Of a DNA stretch of 64,000 nucleotides, positions 1 through 10,135 are shown one piece after another. The stretch is from assembly GCA_963682175.1 (NCBI GenBank), contig OY821777.1, forward strand, positions 20,914,001-20,978,000. Direction: 5' to 3'. The position numbers and the translations under genes are program-made. Every line of letters starts with the position of its first letter. The stretch's first letter is position 1. Source of the DNA: Triglochin maritima. Its lineage: Eukaryota; Streptophyta; Magnoliopsida; Alismatales; Juncaginaceae. Below the pieces are notes generated by a model. That model did not search any database. It had not been told where the DNA came from and saw only the letters and a list, made by a program, of their open reading frames with translations.

Positions 1-554
1 AGAGACAGCTAGTTGGACCTGACATTATCCAGGTGTATTCAGAGAAGGTCGACGTGATTCGGAGACGACTAGCTACGGCGCAGAGCAGGCAGAAGAGTTA
101 TGCTGATACGCGGAGGCGTGAGCTGACTTTTGATGTAGGAGATCATGTCTTCCTGAAGATCTCACCTTCCAGAGGTGTGATGAGATTCGGGAAGAAGGGG
201 AAGCTGAGTCCGAGATATGTTGGACCTTTTGAGATATTGGATCGGGTCGGTGAGGTGGCATATAGGATTGCACTACCACCACAGTTCGCAGGACTTCACA
301 ACGTCTTCCATGTTTCTATGCTGAGGAAGTACGTGGCCGATCCAGCTCATGTCATAGAGATAGCAGTACCAGAGATCCAGCAGGATTTGTCGTTAGACGA
401 GAGACCAGTTGAGATTGTGGATCAGATGGTACATCAGCTCAGGAGGAGAGCGATTCCGATGGTGAAGGTCAGGTGGCAGCATCACACTGACAGATATGCT
501 ACCTGGGAGATTGAGGAGGATGTCAGGAAGCAGTATCCAGAGTTATTCCGGTAA
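1..554 (+). CDS. Chromovirus polyprotein, 3' end (integrase C-terminus and chromodomain)
   Basis: The frame is open from base 3 of the window to a TAA at 552-554, so this is the C-terminal part of a Ty3/gypsy pol polyprotein whose start lies outside. The first third has the integrase tail: the DVGDHVFLKISP segment, then LSPRYVGPFEIL (the GPY/F module) and LHNVFHVSMLRKY. The last 55 residues, from RPVEIVDQMV to YPELF, read as a chromodomain, with the conserved WQ and ATWE segments. Chromodomain-bearing gypsy elements of this type belong to the Tekay/Del clade, whose chromodomains steer integration towards heterochromatin. It ends 49 bases before the 3' LTR. No disabling mutation is visible in this part, but the rest of the element is not in the window. 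Confidence 0.9.
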   Translation, partial: RQLVGPDIIQVYSEKVDVIRRRLATAQSRQKSYADTRRRELTFDVGDHVFLKISPSRGVMRFGKKGKLSPRYVGPFEILDRVGEVAYRIALPPQFAGLHNVFHVSMLRKYVADPAHVIEIAVPEIQQDLSLDERPVEIVDQMVHQLRRRAIPMVKVRWQHHTDRYATWEIEEDVRKQYPELFR

Positions 555-584
555 GTTACTTGTTTCGAATTTCGCGGACGAAAT

Positions 585-603
585 TCTTTTAAGGAGGGTA
601 GAT
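585..603 (+). other. Polypurine tract of the chromovirus
   Basis: An AAGGAGGGTAGAT run lies directly before the TGTAATAACC that opens the LTR. This is the expected place for the plus-strand primer of reverse transcription. The collapsed element at 21940-23640 has a comparable run before its own LTR. Confidence 0.65.
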
Positions 604-765
604 TGTAATAACCTAATCTAAGCACCCTAATTAAATTAAACTAAACCTAATTAACCTTAATTAATTATGCATGAAGAGGTGGAGGTGTTAGACAGGTGGA
701 GGATGAAGTGGATTGTTTGGATTGGAGGAATTTGAGGTGAGTTGAAGATAAGATTAGGTTTTTGG

Positions 766-773
766 TATAAATA
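766..773 (+). promoter_or_regulatory. TATA box of LTR-A
   Basis: TATAAATA lies about 160 bp into the LTR, ahead of the purine-rich stretch, as expected for the retrotransposon promoter. It is assigned on motif and position only. Confidence 0.5.
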
Positions 774-1063
774 GGGGTGTTAGGTTAATTGCAGACGGTT
801 TCTTCCTCATTTTTACTTTTATCAGAGAGTGAGAGGAGGTGAACGTCGGAGAAGAAGAAGAAGGTGAAGTAGAAGAAGAGGAGAAGAAGGAGAAGAAGGA
901 AGAAGAAGAGGAGTGAAGTGACTCAAGCTTGGGAGACTTCCACAACCATCAAAAAGGTATGCCAAATCTTCAATATAACTCACTTGTGCCTTGTGAGTGT
1001 TGGGGATCGACGTTGGTGTCGAATTCCCCGTCGGAATTCAACCAATTCAGAGGTTGAAGACGA

Positions 1064-1705
1064 CGATCGGTCGACCGGTGCCTGTGGGCAGTCGACCGAT
1101 CCTATTATTATATTGATGTTTACCCGCGAACGGTCGAACGATGTCTTAGGACGGTCGACCGTTATGCCAGATTTGTGCGGGAAAAAGGGGATATGCTGTT
1201 ATCGGTCGAACGGGACCACTTAGCCGGTCGACCGAATAACGATGAGAATGGGTCGGTTGGGGATTTTGACTTATTAAACGGTCGAACGTCCTTTACCTTG
1301 TTCGACCGATCCATTCGATGCTAAGTCGGTTGGGAGCTTTGACCATCAAAACGGTCGACCGCTCTTTAACTCTCGGTCGACCGACTGAGCATTTAATTAT
1401 GCGGTAGAGTGCTTGTGTTGTTTCGGTCGAACTGTATTTCAGTTCCGGTCGACCGAACGAGACTTGGGCAAAATATTGAAAGTCCTGTTATCGGTCGAAC
1501 GGCCCCCTTGGTTCGACCGGTCGGATATATATATTATATAAAATTGTATAGCGTAGACCATCCAAACGGTCGACCGCTAGATGACTTTTGTTCGACCGAT
1601 TGGTCGGTAATTCGGTTGGCGTGGTTCGACCGGTAGACTTGTTTGTACAGTACTGTGTACTGTGTGGGGGACCGGTCGACCGGTGTGCTTTTAGCGGTCG
1701 ACCGA
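1064..1705. repeat. Paired CGGTCGACCG palindrome array in LTR-A
   Basis: TCGA cores of CGGTCGACCG or CGGTCGAACG motifs lie at 1071/1092, 1134/1155, 1206/1228, 1282/1302, 1355/1377, 1427/1449, 1495/1513, 1570/1592, 1626 and 1676/1698. Members of a pair are mostly 20-22 bp apart and pairs recur about every 72-73 bp. The spacer sequence differs from unit to unit, so the motif and its pitch are better kept than the rest. Confidence 0.85.
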
Positions 1706-2546
1706 TCTGCCGCAGGTTGGTGGATTTATCCACACGCGATCCGTCGATGTCAGGTCGACTACCGGCTCCGAGGCGACGGTTGATTACCGGCTTTGAGAGC
1801 TACGGATTTCACCTTTGACGAAGGCGTATTATTGTACTACCATTTTCCTCTCTTACCGAGCGGGGTGTGAGGGATGTGTACCGTAAACCTTGGGCAGTTT
1901 GCGAGGGTTTAGCGGTAGGCCGAGGATGTTCCGGCAGGGTGCGCGTTAGGCGACTCTTGGGGGAGCAGTGGCTGTCGTCTGACACGAGTTGTGTATTCGG
2001 CGGGCTGACTCGCTCCATGGGTGCGGCGTGTACCGGGGGTTCCTTCCTGCACTTTTTGGGGAGCAGTGGTGTCGACTGACCCTTGTGAGGCAGCGGTGGA
2101 CTGACTTGACCCTAGTGGCAGGAGTGGTTCAGTGCCGCGGAGGCGGTGAGGGCATTATTGTGGGCCCGAGGCGGATGATCATGTGCATAGCATTGCATTG
2201 TCTTTAATTCCTTTTGTATTTTAGGAGGTTTGGTATACGGGGTTCCTACAGGGAACTCAGGCATGTTTGTTGTTTGCATTTCAGGTAGCGAGCAGGGTTA
2301 GAGTTTGAGGTGGTGACCGAGGACGGTGCCCCCGAGATCAGATCCTGTAGTTATCAGTCTCTTTCTTTTGAGGTGATTACATATTGTATAGCTTTTGTCG
2401 TAATCACAGTCAGTTTGTATATTTGACTTCCACGTGGATCATATTTATATTATATATGTTGGTTTGTTTCCCGTGACGTGCCCAGTGTTGACCGTTGACG
2501 GTCTTTATTATTGTTTAAATTTTCCGCTGTTTTCGGGTACGTTACA

Positions 2547-3118
2547 ATCTTTCTGCCCGAAAACGGTCGAACGATGTTTGTGTGACGGTCGACCGTTTAT
2601 GCCAAATTTTAGCGGGAATTTAAGGGTTACATTAGCCCATTCGACCGGTGTTTGTTTCGGTCAACCGAACCCCTTTAGATAGGTTAGGCAGACCTTCGGC
2701 CGACAAAGTGTGTCTCGGTCGACCGAACTGCGCAAAGTCGGTCAAGAGCGTTGACCATCTAAACGGTCGACCGGTCTGGATCCGGTCAACCGACCGCGCG
2801 CATTTTCCTGTAGTGAAGTGTCTGTTGATCCGGTCGACCGGAAGAGTTTCGGTCGACCGAATACAGTGGGCAGGATTCATGCAGACTTTCTTATCGGTTG
2901 AACGGACCCTGGTTCGACCGACAGGATATATATGTATATAAAACGTATTGGCATAGACCTTCCAAACGGTCGACCGCTAGATTGACCTTGTTCGACCGGT
3001 GGGTCGAATTTTCATTGGTTAGGACTGGCCGGTAACTTGCTAAACGGTCGACCGCCCGAGAGACCTTGTCCGACCGATTGATAGTGATTTGCCTCAATAC
3101 CGAGTACTAAGCGGGAGA
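2547..3118 (+). repeat. Second LTR-A copy, left part (5'-truncated)
   Basis: Directly after the ACGTTACA end of the first LTR the sequence re-enters the LTR at a point matching about base 1115 of the first copy, so roughly 510 bases of its 5' end are missing. The palindrome pairs continue (cores 2567/2589, 2641/2661, 2767/2786, 2834/2853, 2899/2914, 2970/2992, 3048/3070). It is cut at 3118-3123 by insertion of R1 and resumes at 19490. Confidence 0.8.
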
Positions 3119-3492
3119 CCGGTTGATTGACATCATTTCATGCTCATATTTGTATCTTATATCCATTATCTTTCACCTAAATAATGCTATGTTACGAGTT
3201 TTATGTTTAGTTTTCAGGAATAAATAGGTTTGAAGAGATGAAGCATAAAAGGACCCAAAAGCTGGGAAAAAGGACTGAATTGTGAGATCTGTGGACCAAG
3301 ATACAAGGAAGAAGGACCTGAATGCAAGACCGAAGGACCTAAGAGCAAAACAAAATACTCCTCACCATCATGGGGAGTATTTTGGCAATTATATTCGGGT
3401 CGGAGCTCCAACATGCAAACTAGATGCATCAAATACCAACACAGCCTTCCAGAAAAGGCCACAAGAAATTCCAGAGCGATCCGGACACTGTA

Positions 3493-3531
3493 GACCGCTA
3501 ATTAGCGGTCCAAGACCGCTAATTGGCGGTC
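3493..3531. repeat. Two adjacent GACCGC palindromes in the R1 LTR
   Basis: GACCGCTAATTAGCGGTC (3493-3510) is a perfect 18-bp palindrome. Three bases later comes a second with one changed base (3514-3531). Both lie upstream of the TATA box, so they act, if at all, as DNA sites in U3. A related pair occurs in the leader at about 4694-4735. Confidence 0.85.
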
Positions 3532-3651
3532 ACTTTTGGCCCAAATGCGCTCACATTTCTCCAGCACATGTCTTAGAGGATGTTTAGGCTATTTGTGGTA
3601 TCTGTTTAGTCCCACATTGGGGGATTGTCCCGGATTAGCTTTTTCCATGGC

Positions 3652-3659
3652 TATAAATA
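3652..3659 (+). promoter_or_regulatory. TATA box of R1 LTR
   Basis: TATAAATA lies in a GGCTATAAATAG context, about 530 bp into the LTR. The same context recurs in R2's LTR (31987) and in the LTR fragment at 38045-39084. Confidence 0.6.
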
Positions 3660-4543
3660 GAACTCTTCACCTCCTATTGTAATCACTCCATATTTTAAGT
3701 GGCTATTCTTCCTACTAGAAGTGAGGCCTTGAAGCACACACTAAAGTAGGAGGATGCTACTTTTAATGTGAGTCATTTTATCAATAAAGTATTATGTTTC
3801 TTTCATTGTTTGTTTTATGCTTCTTTTATTGTTGTGCATGTTTTAGTTTAATCGTCTTTTAATTCTAGCTTAGTTTTAATATGCTTTCTTTCCTTAGTTT
3901 AATAATTAGTGTAATGTTTAGTGAGTAGTTTCATCCCCTTTAGGGGGTGGAGTAGATGTACATACATGCATTAGAGAATGGGATGAATGCTTTATTTTTG
4001 ATGTGTTGATAAAACATGAATGTATGCTTGCTTGTTTAAGATAGAATTTATAACTTGATGAGTTTTGCCAAAATGATTAGACACCTCTCATGCTTGTTTA
4101 GGTTCTGAAATAAACACCTTGCATATGTAAATGTTAATCAACCAAGTTGGTGAATAGATTGATAGGTTTTGCCATAACATTTAGACACTTCCTATGCTTG
4201 ATAAACACCACATTCATGTGCTTAAAGAATGTATTCTACACCCACCTCTTTGCATGTGTGCACTCACTCCACCCCTTAGGGGTTTTCCATTCCTGAAATT
4301 CCAGCATTCTTGTTTTGTTCTTAGCTTAGTTCTTATTTCATCGTTTGTTTGCTTCTTTCACATTTCGTACTTGTTAGCGTAGTATAGAGTAGAGTAGCGT
4401 AACCAACTCTCTTCTCCATTATTTTCGCCACTTGATTTCGTGCAAACAAGAGGCTGCTCACCTCCCTGAGGACGACCCGTACTTGCCACCGCTTCATCAC
4501 GGTCGTGCACTTGCGGTTTAAATTAAAACGTTCAACAAGTTTT

Positions 4544-4561
4544 TGGCACCGTTGCCGGGGA
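4544..4561 (+). other. R1 primer binding site (tRNA-Asp)
   Basis: TGGCACCGTTGCCGGGGA starts six bases after the LTR and matches the complement of the plant tRNA-Asp 3' end with one change (A for G at the fifth base). R2 has the unaltered form. Athila/Tat gypsy elements are known to use this primer. Confidence 0.85.
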
Positions 4562-5703
4562 GGTGCCAGTCCAGACTCTTGTTTAGACGATTCGAGTGGA
4601 TTTGATCTTTTTTTTTTAGTTTTGTGTTGTCTCAGGACATTTGGGATTCAAGGATAAAGCAGCAGGAAAAATTTGGGAACACTTCAAGCCCTCAAGACCG
4701 CCAAATAGCGGTCTGGGACCGCTGTTTGGCGGCCTGGTGAGACCTTTTCACCCCCAATTTTCTTCTGTTTGTTTCTATTTACAGTTTAGTTATCTGGGAG
4801 CCCAATTTGGCATGTGTGAACCTATAGTTTGCTCCCAGATCAATAAATAACCAATCAACCCTCCTTTAATCAACTTGGACACTAAAACCCAAAGCAAAAG
4901 ATTAGGCATTTGCTATGTTTAGGTCATGCATCATCTAGTAATGACTTGAGCATGTTAATTGTCTTCTCTTAGTTTTAATCTTTGTCGTTGATTGCTGGAG
5001 CGAGGTACGCATTCCTTAACACTCATTCACGCATTAGGACATTCATTAATGAGTAAGGTTTGCATCGAAACAGAGTGAGGTGAGTGTTTGCTTGGTGAGT
5101 TGCTTGCTAGCTTAAGGATCAAAACATCTTAAGGGGCACCACCTATAGTCTTCAAAGATAAGGTGGGGGATTTCATCACCCCTTCCTTAGCCCCAAAAAG
5201 CACACTCAAGTAAAGCCTTAATCTAAAAGCAAGTAGACATTGGCCATTAGGACTTGGGCGCATTAGGAGAGTGAATCGGTCACGACCGTCATAGCCTGAT
5301 CGGCGTCGCCCACTTTGTCGATAGTAGGAGAGACGAGATCTCCGGATCTTGGCTCACTTGCTGGGCATTGTGGTCTTCGTCGTAGGGAGGTGAGGCGTGT
5401 TGAGGCCGTGTGACCTCGCAGTTAGGCGTCGTCTAGCTGTAAGGACCCATAGCTAGCCTAAGCTTGTTTGAGCCGTGTTTGCTAGACTAGGCTTCTAACC
5501 TCACCCTTTACCCACGCTAGTTTTTAGGGATTCGTCCCTTCTCCTCTGAGTCATCTTCTTCTCACCTACTTCTACGTTTTAGTCTCCTCCCCTTTACACT
5601 CTCTGTTAGCATTTTAGGGTCGAGTCGAGCACTTTTTGCGAGGTTGGCCTCGTGGTGGTGAGAGTGATCGACTCGAGAGTTCTTTGTCGAGATTGATGGT
5701 TAC
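4562..5703 (+). other. R1 untranslated leader
   Basis: There is no coding sequence of note. Around 4694-4735 are two imperfect GACCGC/GCGGTC inverted repeats resembling those in the LTR, here within the transcript. From 5500 onward the sequence becomes alignable with the R2 leader just ahead of its ORF. Confidence 0.6.
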
Positions 5704-7203
5704 ATGGGCGACCATCCATATCATTGTTAGGACCAGGACAATTCTCCCTGGTACTCCGGACCCATGCAACCTGGGGTGGCTCAGACAAACACCCCGTATG
5801 GTTGGGATAATCTTCATTGTGTGACTGAGCAATCTTCATATAGGGGTGATATGAGAGAGGCACCGACTGCTAGATCTCCATCTAGTTACGTCGGATCATA
5901 TGTTGGTCATCAAACTGAGACATTGCAAGAACCTTTGGCCTCTTTCATGCATGTGGTAGAAGACATGAGTGCACCGGTGGCTCCAGTAGCCGTACCGTGT
6001 CGCTGTTGTGGGTTGAGTGGTCATGTTTGCGGGGAATGTCCTTATGTTCCCTCAGAGCTTGAGTATGAGCATACCTTTTCCCAAAATGCTCAGTATGACC
6101 ATTACGCATCCGCGTACAACCCGAGAAGGATGGATTCATGGGGAGACAATTCTTATTCAAATTCTTATACATCACTCCCACCCCGGTACCCTCCTTCTGA
6201 ATATCCTGAATTCTACCAACACCCCACGACCAATCATTGGACTCATTCTCAGCCCATCACCACCCAACCCATCAATTTCCCAAATTCTGACATGAACCTC
6301 ACAGTTGACCCCAAACTTGATTCTTTGGAACAAGCCCTCCAAACGTTCATGGAAACCACTCAAAATGTGTTGAAGTCCAATCACGATTCCCTGCAAACTA
6401 TGGAAATGTATGTGGGTCAAATTACACAACAATTAAGTAAACGTGAGGAGGGTGACATTTCTTGTCAACATTTGGATTCATCGTTTGATATCGAACCACC
6501 ACCACATTCACAAATTCGAAGCACAATCTTTCAGAGTCAAACTCCTAGTCAGTCTGAGGGACTTGGGGTTTCAATTCACGATCACATTGTGGGGGATTCG
6601 ATCCGAATTGAGAATAACATGGACCAATTTCATTATGAGTCGGCACAGGATTGTGCCCTATCTTTTTGTCCCATGGCCCTTGAGCCACAAGATCTTCATG
6701 TCGTGCCCCTTAAGGACTCACCTCTGGTGGAGCAAGAGCTCCCTAGTACCCTCAATTTCAAACCACCTGATGAGAGTTTGCCTCTCACTATTGCTCCTGA
6801 TCATCTTGGAAATGATGGAACATCAAACAACTACATTGCTAATGAGGGTATTAGGAGTTCCTTAGAGGATACCTTGGGTATGAGACCCACTTTTTGTTCG
6901 CCTGGTGAGTCGGACATGCCTAACGGGGTTCTTGACCTCGTTCCGGCTCACCAGCCAGTTGGTTGGAGAGTTTGGATTGACGATCATAACTTCAGCAGCG
7001 CAACAGAAGATTTTCTTCTTCTGTTGCCCCTTATTTCCCAAACTCTCGAGAGGTTCAAGCACTTTCAGTTTGATCCTTTGATTGAGACGCCTTTGCGTCC
7101 AATTCATGAACCTCTCATTTCATCTTTTGCTCTTTGTGAAGGGGGCCCACGCATGAGTATTCTGGCCCCGCGTGGTGTCATGTTCCCTTTCCAAGTACAT
7201 TGA
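5704..7203 (+). pseudogene. R1 gag-like zinc-knuckle ORF, start region damaged
   Basis: The long open frame runs from ATG 5764 to TGA 7203 (479 aa). R2's homologue begins about 23 residues earlier. In R1 the matching ATG is lost (ATT) and an in-frame TAG at 5728-5730 replaces a tryptophan codon. Residues near 80 form a CCHC zinc knuckle: Cys-x2-Cys, GLSG, His, four residues, Cys. The middle is rich in Pro, Tyr, Ser and Asn. The C-terminal third, with RPTFCSPG and PVGWRVWIDDHNF, is the best conserved between R1 and R2. I do not recognise the family apart from the knuckle; a gag origin is inferred from the knuckle and its place after the primer site. Translation from 5764 would still keep the knuckle. 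Confidence 0.65.
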
Positions 7204-8590
7204 CCCACTTTTGAGATTCCCATTTGATGTCTTTTGACAAATGAAGATGGGAACTTATGATTGTACATAGTTATATTCAAAAAAAAAAAGAGTGTAATAA
7301 AAGACTCCTGCAGTGAGCATCGATTGTTGTGGGCCCCAACCCTTGTGTACTTGGGCCTAATCTCTTCACGTATTTATCTCCCTTCTTCAGCTTCTCACAG
7401 GTTTTGAGGGAATTTGGGTTTGTGTCCATCAACATGACCCTGAACGTCCCTTTGTACTTCATGTTGGTGAGATCTTTCCTTTTTCATGCATGTATCCATG
7501 TAGTATCTTGTTCACATTCATTGAGGACAATGCATGAAGTAGGTGTGGGGGGGGTTTTACGTGTGTACATAGTCGAGTCTTTTTCCTTTGGTTTTATTTT
7601 CGTTTGTTTGTACTGCTAGGGTCATGTTAGTGTGCCGCATTTAACATTGATATATCTGCTTGCCATGATCCTTGGGTGACTTGTCTTCTTTTGCTTGCCG
7701 AGTGCTTTAAAATGTTCACATTTCTTTCAAAATCTTCATGTGTTTGCGAAAGAAAATGTTTTTGTGGGTTTTGCGTGTGTTTAGCATGTGCAAAACCGTT
7801 GAGAGGCAAAGTAAAAAGAAAGCTCTCAAAATTGTCTTGAACTTGATGCATTAGAATTTCTAGTTTATTGGCTTTAGGTCTTGTCGAGTCGTTAGGATGC
7901 ACCCTGGTTTTCCCTCAGGGGGCGTGTAATCATAGGGTTTCAGTACTCAAACATTTAAAGAAGTCCACCCTGACCCTAGTGAGTCAAATAATTCGTGTTT
8001 GTGAGTATAAGGAAGTTTGTCGTAGTCGAGGGCCCTTAATCTCTTTTTGTGAAACTTAAGTGTAGGGGTTTTGGTTCCCATATAGATAAATAAGTGGTGT
8101 TCTCTCTTCTCGCACGGCTCCTATCACTCGGGAAAGTAGGTCTGAGGGGACTTTGTGCCTGGTGCTTTCGAGTCATCTGACTTGGGATGCGCCGACCGAA
8201 CCCCCGTTACACGGGTGGTAGGGATCGCCCTATGTGGAGATTTGGGGGAAGGTGTACGTGATAGTGTAAGTCCTCATAGGCAATGATGCACGAAACCTGA
8301 CCCTGGGGAGAATCAAACACCAACCAATAAAATGCTCCAAAGAAGAAAAAAAAAGAAAAAAAAGACTCAAATAAGAACCAAAATGGACTTTACACATTGT
8401 ATCACATTCAGAAGTTAAGGTTGCCCTTGTCTTTCACTTAAGTCCTTGACTAACTCTCACGAATAACTCATTAGGCTAGGTGTGTGGACCGATTACATAT
8501 ATAGAGTCGACCCGTAGTATTACCGCGTCCCATGATCGACAAAATAAGTCCAACGAGTTGTGTAGCTAGATTGATTAATGCATCTTGTTC
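7204..8590 (+). other. R1 3' non-coding region
   Basis: No ORF shows family character. The segment just after the stop, including the GACAAATGAAGATGGGAACTT stretch and the CATTGAGGACAATGCATGA segment near 7520, is recognisably shared with R2 (35200-35450). The rest diverges. Confidence 0.55.
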
Positions 8591-8722
8591 GGATTTTGTG
8601 GGTATATCCGCTGAAAACCCTCAGGAGACAACACTCCTCCTCCTTGGCGACAAGGAGGTTTAACGGCTTGTTGCACGTGCTAAGTGCAACCGTGATTCCT
8701 ACGAAAGTGAGTTAGGATTTCT
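8591..8722 (+). other. Conserved three-hairpin block before the R1 polypurine tract
   Basis: About 130 bases nearly identical to 36241-36372 in R2 although the flanks have diverged. Three stems follow each other: AGGAG/CTCCT with a short loop; CCTCCTTG (8639-8646) with CAAGGAGG (8651-8658) around a GCGA loop of GNRA type; and GTTGCAC (8670-8676) with GTGCAAC (8684-8690) around seven bases. In R2 the middle loop is GCAA, also GNRA, and the third stem is intact. This suggests a functional RNA element, for instance in packaging, export or strand transfer. The function is inferred. Confidence 0.6.
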
Positions 8723-8770
8723 TTTTTTTCGCATGCTTTTCTCTTTCTTTGTTTTGCTCGGGACTAGCAA

Positions 8771-8790
8771 AAGTTAGGTGTGGGGGTATT
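8771..8790 (+). other. R1 polypurine tract
   Basis: A GGTGTGGGGGTATT run immediately precedes the TGATTGACAT start of the 3' LTR. R2 has the same run at 36421-36434. Confidence 0.75.
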
Positions 8791-9517
8791 TGATTGACAT
8801 CATTTCATGCTCATATTTGTATCTTATATCCATTATCTTTCACCTAAATAATGCTATGTTACGAGTTTTATGTTTAGTTTTCAGGAATAAATAGGTTTGA
8901 AGAGATGAAGCATAAAAGGACCCAAAAGCTGGGAAAAAGGACTGAATTGTGAGATCTGTGGACCAAGATGCAAGGAAGAAGGACCTGAATGCAAGACCGA
9001 AGGACCTAAGAGCAAAACAAAATACTCCTCACCATCATGGGGAGTATTTTGGCAATTATATTCGGGTCGGAGCTCCAACATGCAAACTAGATGCATCAAA
9101 TACCAACACAGCCTTCCAGAAAAGCCCACAAGAAATTCCAGAGCGATCCGGACACTGTAGACCGCTAATTAGCGGTCCAAGACCGCTAATTGGCGGTCAC
9201 TTTTGGCCTAAATGCGCTCACATTTCTCCAGCACATGTCTTAGAGGATATTTAGGCTATTTGTGGTATCAGTTTAGTCCCACATTGGGGGATTGTCCCGG
9301 ATTAGCTTTTTCCATGGCTATAAATAGAACTCTTCACCTCCTATTGTAATCACTCCATATTTTAAGTGGCTATTCTTCCTACTAGAAGTGAGGCCTTGAA
9401 GCACACACTAAAGTAGGAGGATGCTACTTTTAATGTGAGTCATTTTATCAATAAAGTATTATGTTTCTTTCATTGTTTGTTTTATGCTTCTTTTATTGTT
9501 GTGCATGTTTTAGTTTA
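8791..9517 (+). repeat. R1 3' LTR, left part
   Basis: It aligns base for base with 3124-3850 apart from a few substitutions and stops at the TTTAGTTTA target duplication of MULE1. The LTR continues at 18803. Confidence 0.92.
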
Positions 9518-10135
9518 GGGAAATGTTTGTTGAACGCTTCGCGTCACGGACGCTGCAAACCCAGTCAGCAGAATGGCTGATGTGGGCAACCCAGTCAGCA
9601 GACGCGGCTGAGTTCGCTCTCTCCCCAGAAACAATTTCTTTGTTTAGTTTATTCCTCATTTCGTACAAATTTCGCCATCCCTCGCCATCCCTCATTAATG
9701 CGTCTCAAATCACTCCATTCTTTCATCATGTTGGCGCTCCTACACTCAACATTCGTCCTCCTATTTCTTCCCTTCTCTTTATTAAATTCATTTTTTTCCG
9801 GACACACACATCATTCATTTTCTTTAGTTTCTGGACAAGCACGTAACTTATTCCGGACAAAGTTACTATTTATTCCGGACAGTTGGAATACTTATTCTGG
9901 ACAGACGGAACACTTATTCCGGACAGACGAACTACTTACTCCTGTTTTTTTGTTGCTGTTGTTTTATTTTCCCGATGCGTCCACCATCGCATTTAATGCT
10001 TTTCAAATCAGCACCTCCTCCGTCTTCTTTCTTATTGTTTGGCGCGTCACGGAGATACAAATATGAGTGTCTAGGTTATTCCGATCCTACGAACCATTCT
10101 TTCTTCTCTCCTTCCTCCATTTTTGTTGTACTGTA
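9518..10135 (+). other. MULE1 left subterminal region with a 22-bp-pitch TCCGG run
   Basis: The terminus holds CGCGTCACGGACGC and two copies of an AACCCAGTCAGCAGA segment (about 9557-9605). TCCGGA or one-base variants then lie at 9830, 9852, 9874, 9896, 9918 and 9940, exactly 22 bp apart, with another at 9797. This probably contains the transposase promoter; I see no clear TATA box. Confidence 0.7.

Larger units (their letters stand above)
604..2546 (+). repeat. LTR-A, complete 3' LTR of the chromovirus (1943 bp)
   Basis: It starts TGTAATAACC after the polypurine tract and ends ACGTTACA, matching the end of the second copy at 20250. It has a TATA box near 766, a purine-rich GAA tract (about 840-915) probably in the transcribed leader, and a dense field of CGGTCGACCG-like palindromes (1064-1705). 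The last 400 bases, from the ATACGGGGTTCC segment onward, are well conserved in the second copy. No ORF of note is present. Confidence 0.85.
3124..4537 (+). repeat. R1 5' LTR (1414 bp)
   Basis: It is uninterrupted, so it shows the empty site (TTTAGTTTA at 3842-3850) into which MULE1 inserted in the 3' copy. It contains palindromes at 3493-3531, a TATA box at 3652, an AATAAA near 3783 and the terminal segment with ACGACCCGTACTTGCC that R2's LTR also shares in part. Confidence 0.92.

Noticed and set aside
4544..4561. tRNA-Asp gene fragment
   Set aside because: Only the complement of the tRNA 3' end is present, just after an LTR. It is a primer binding site, as at 32573.
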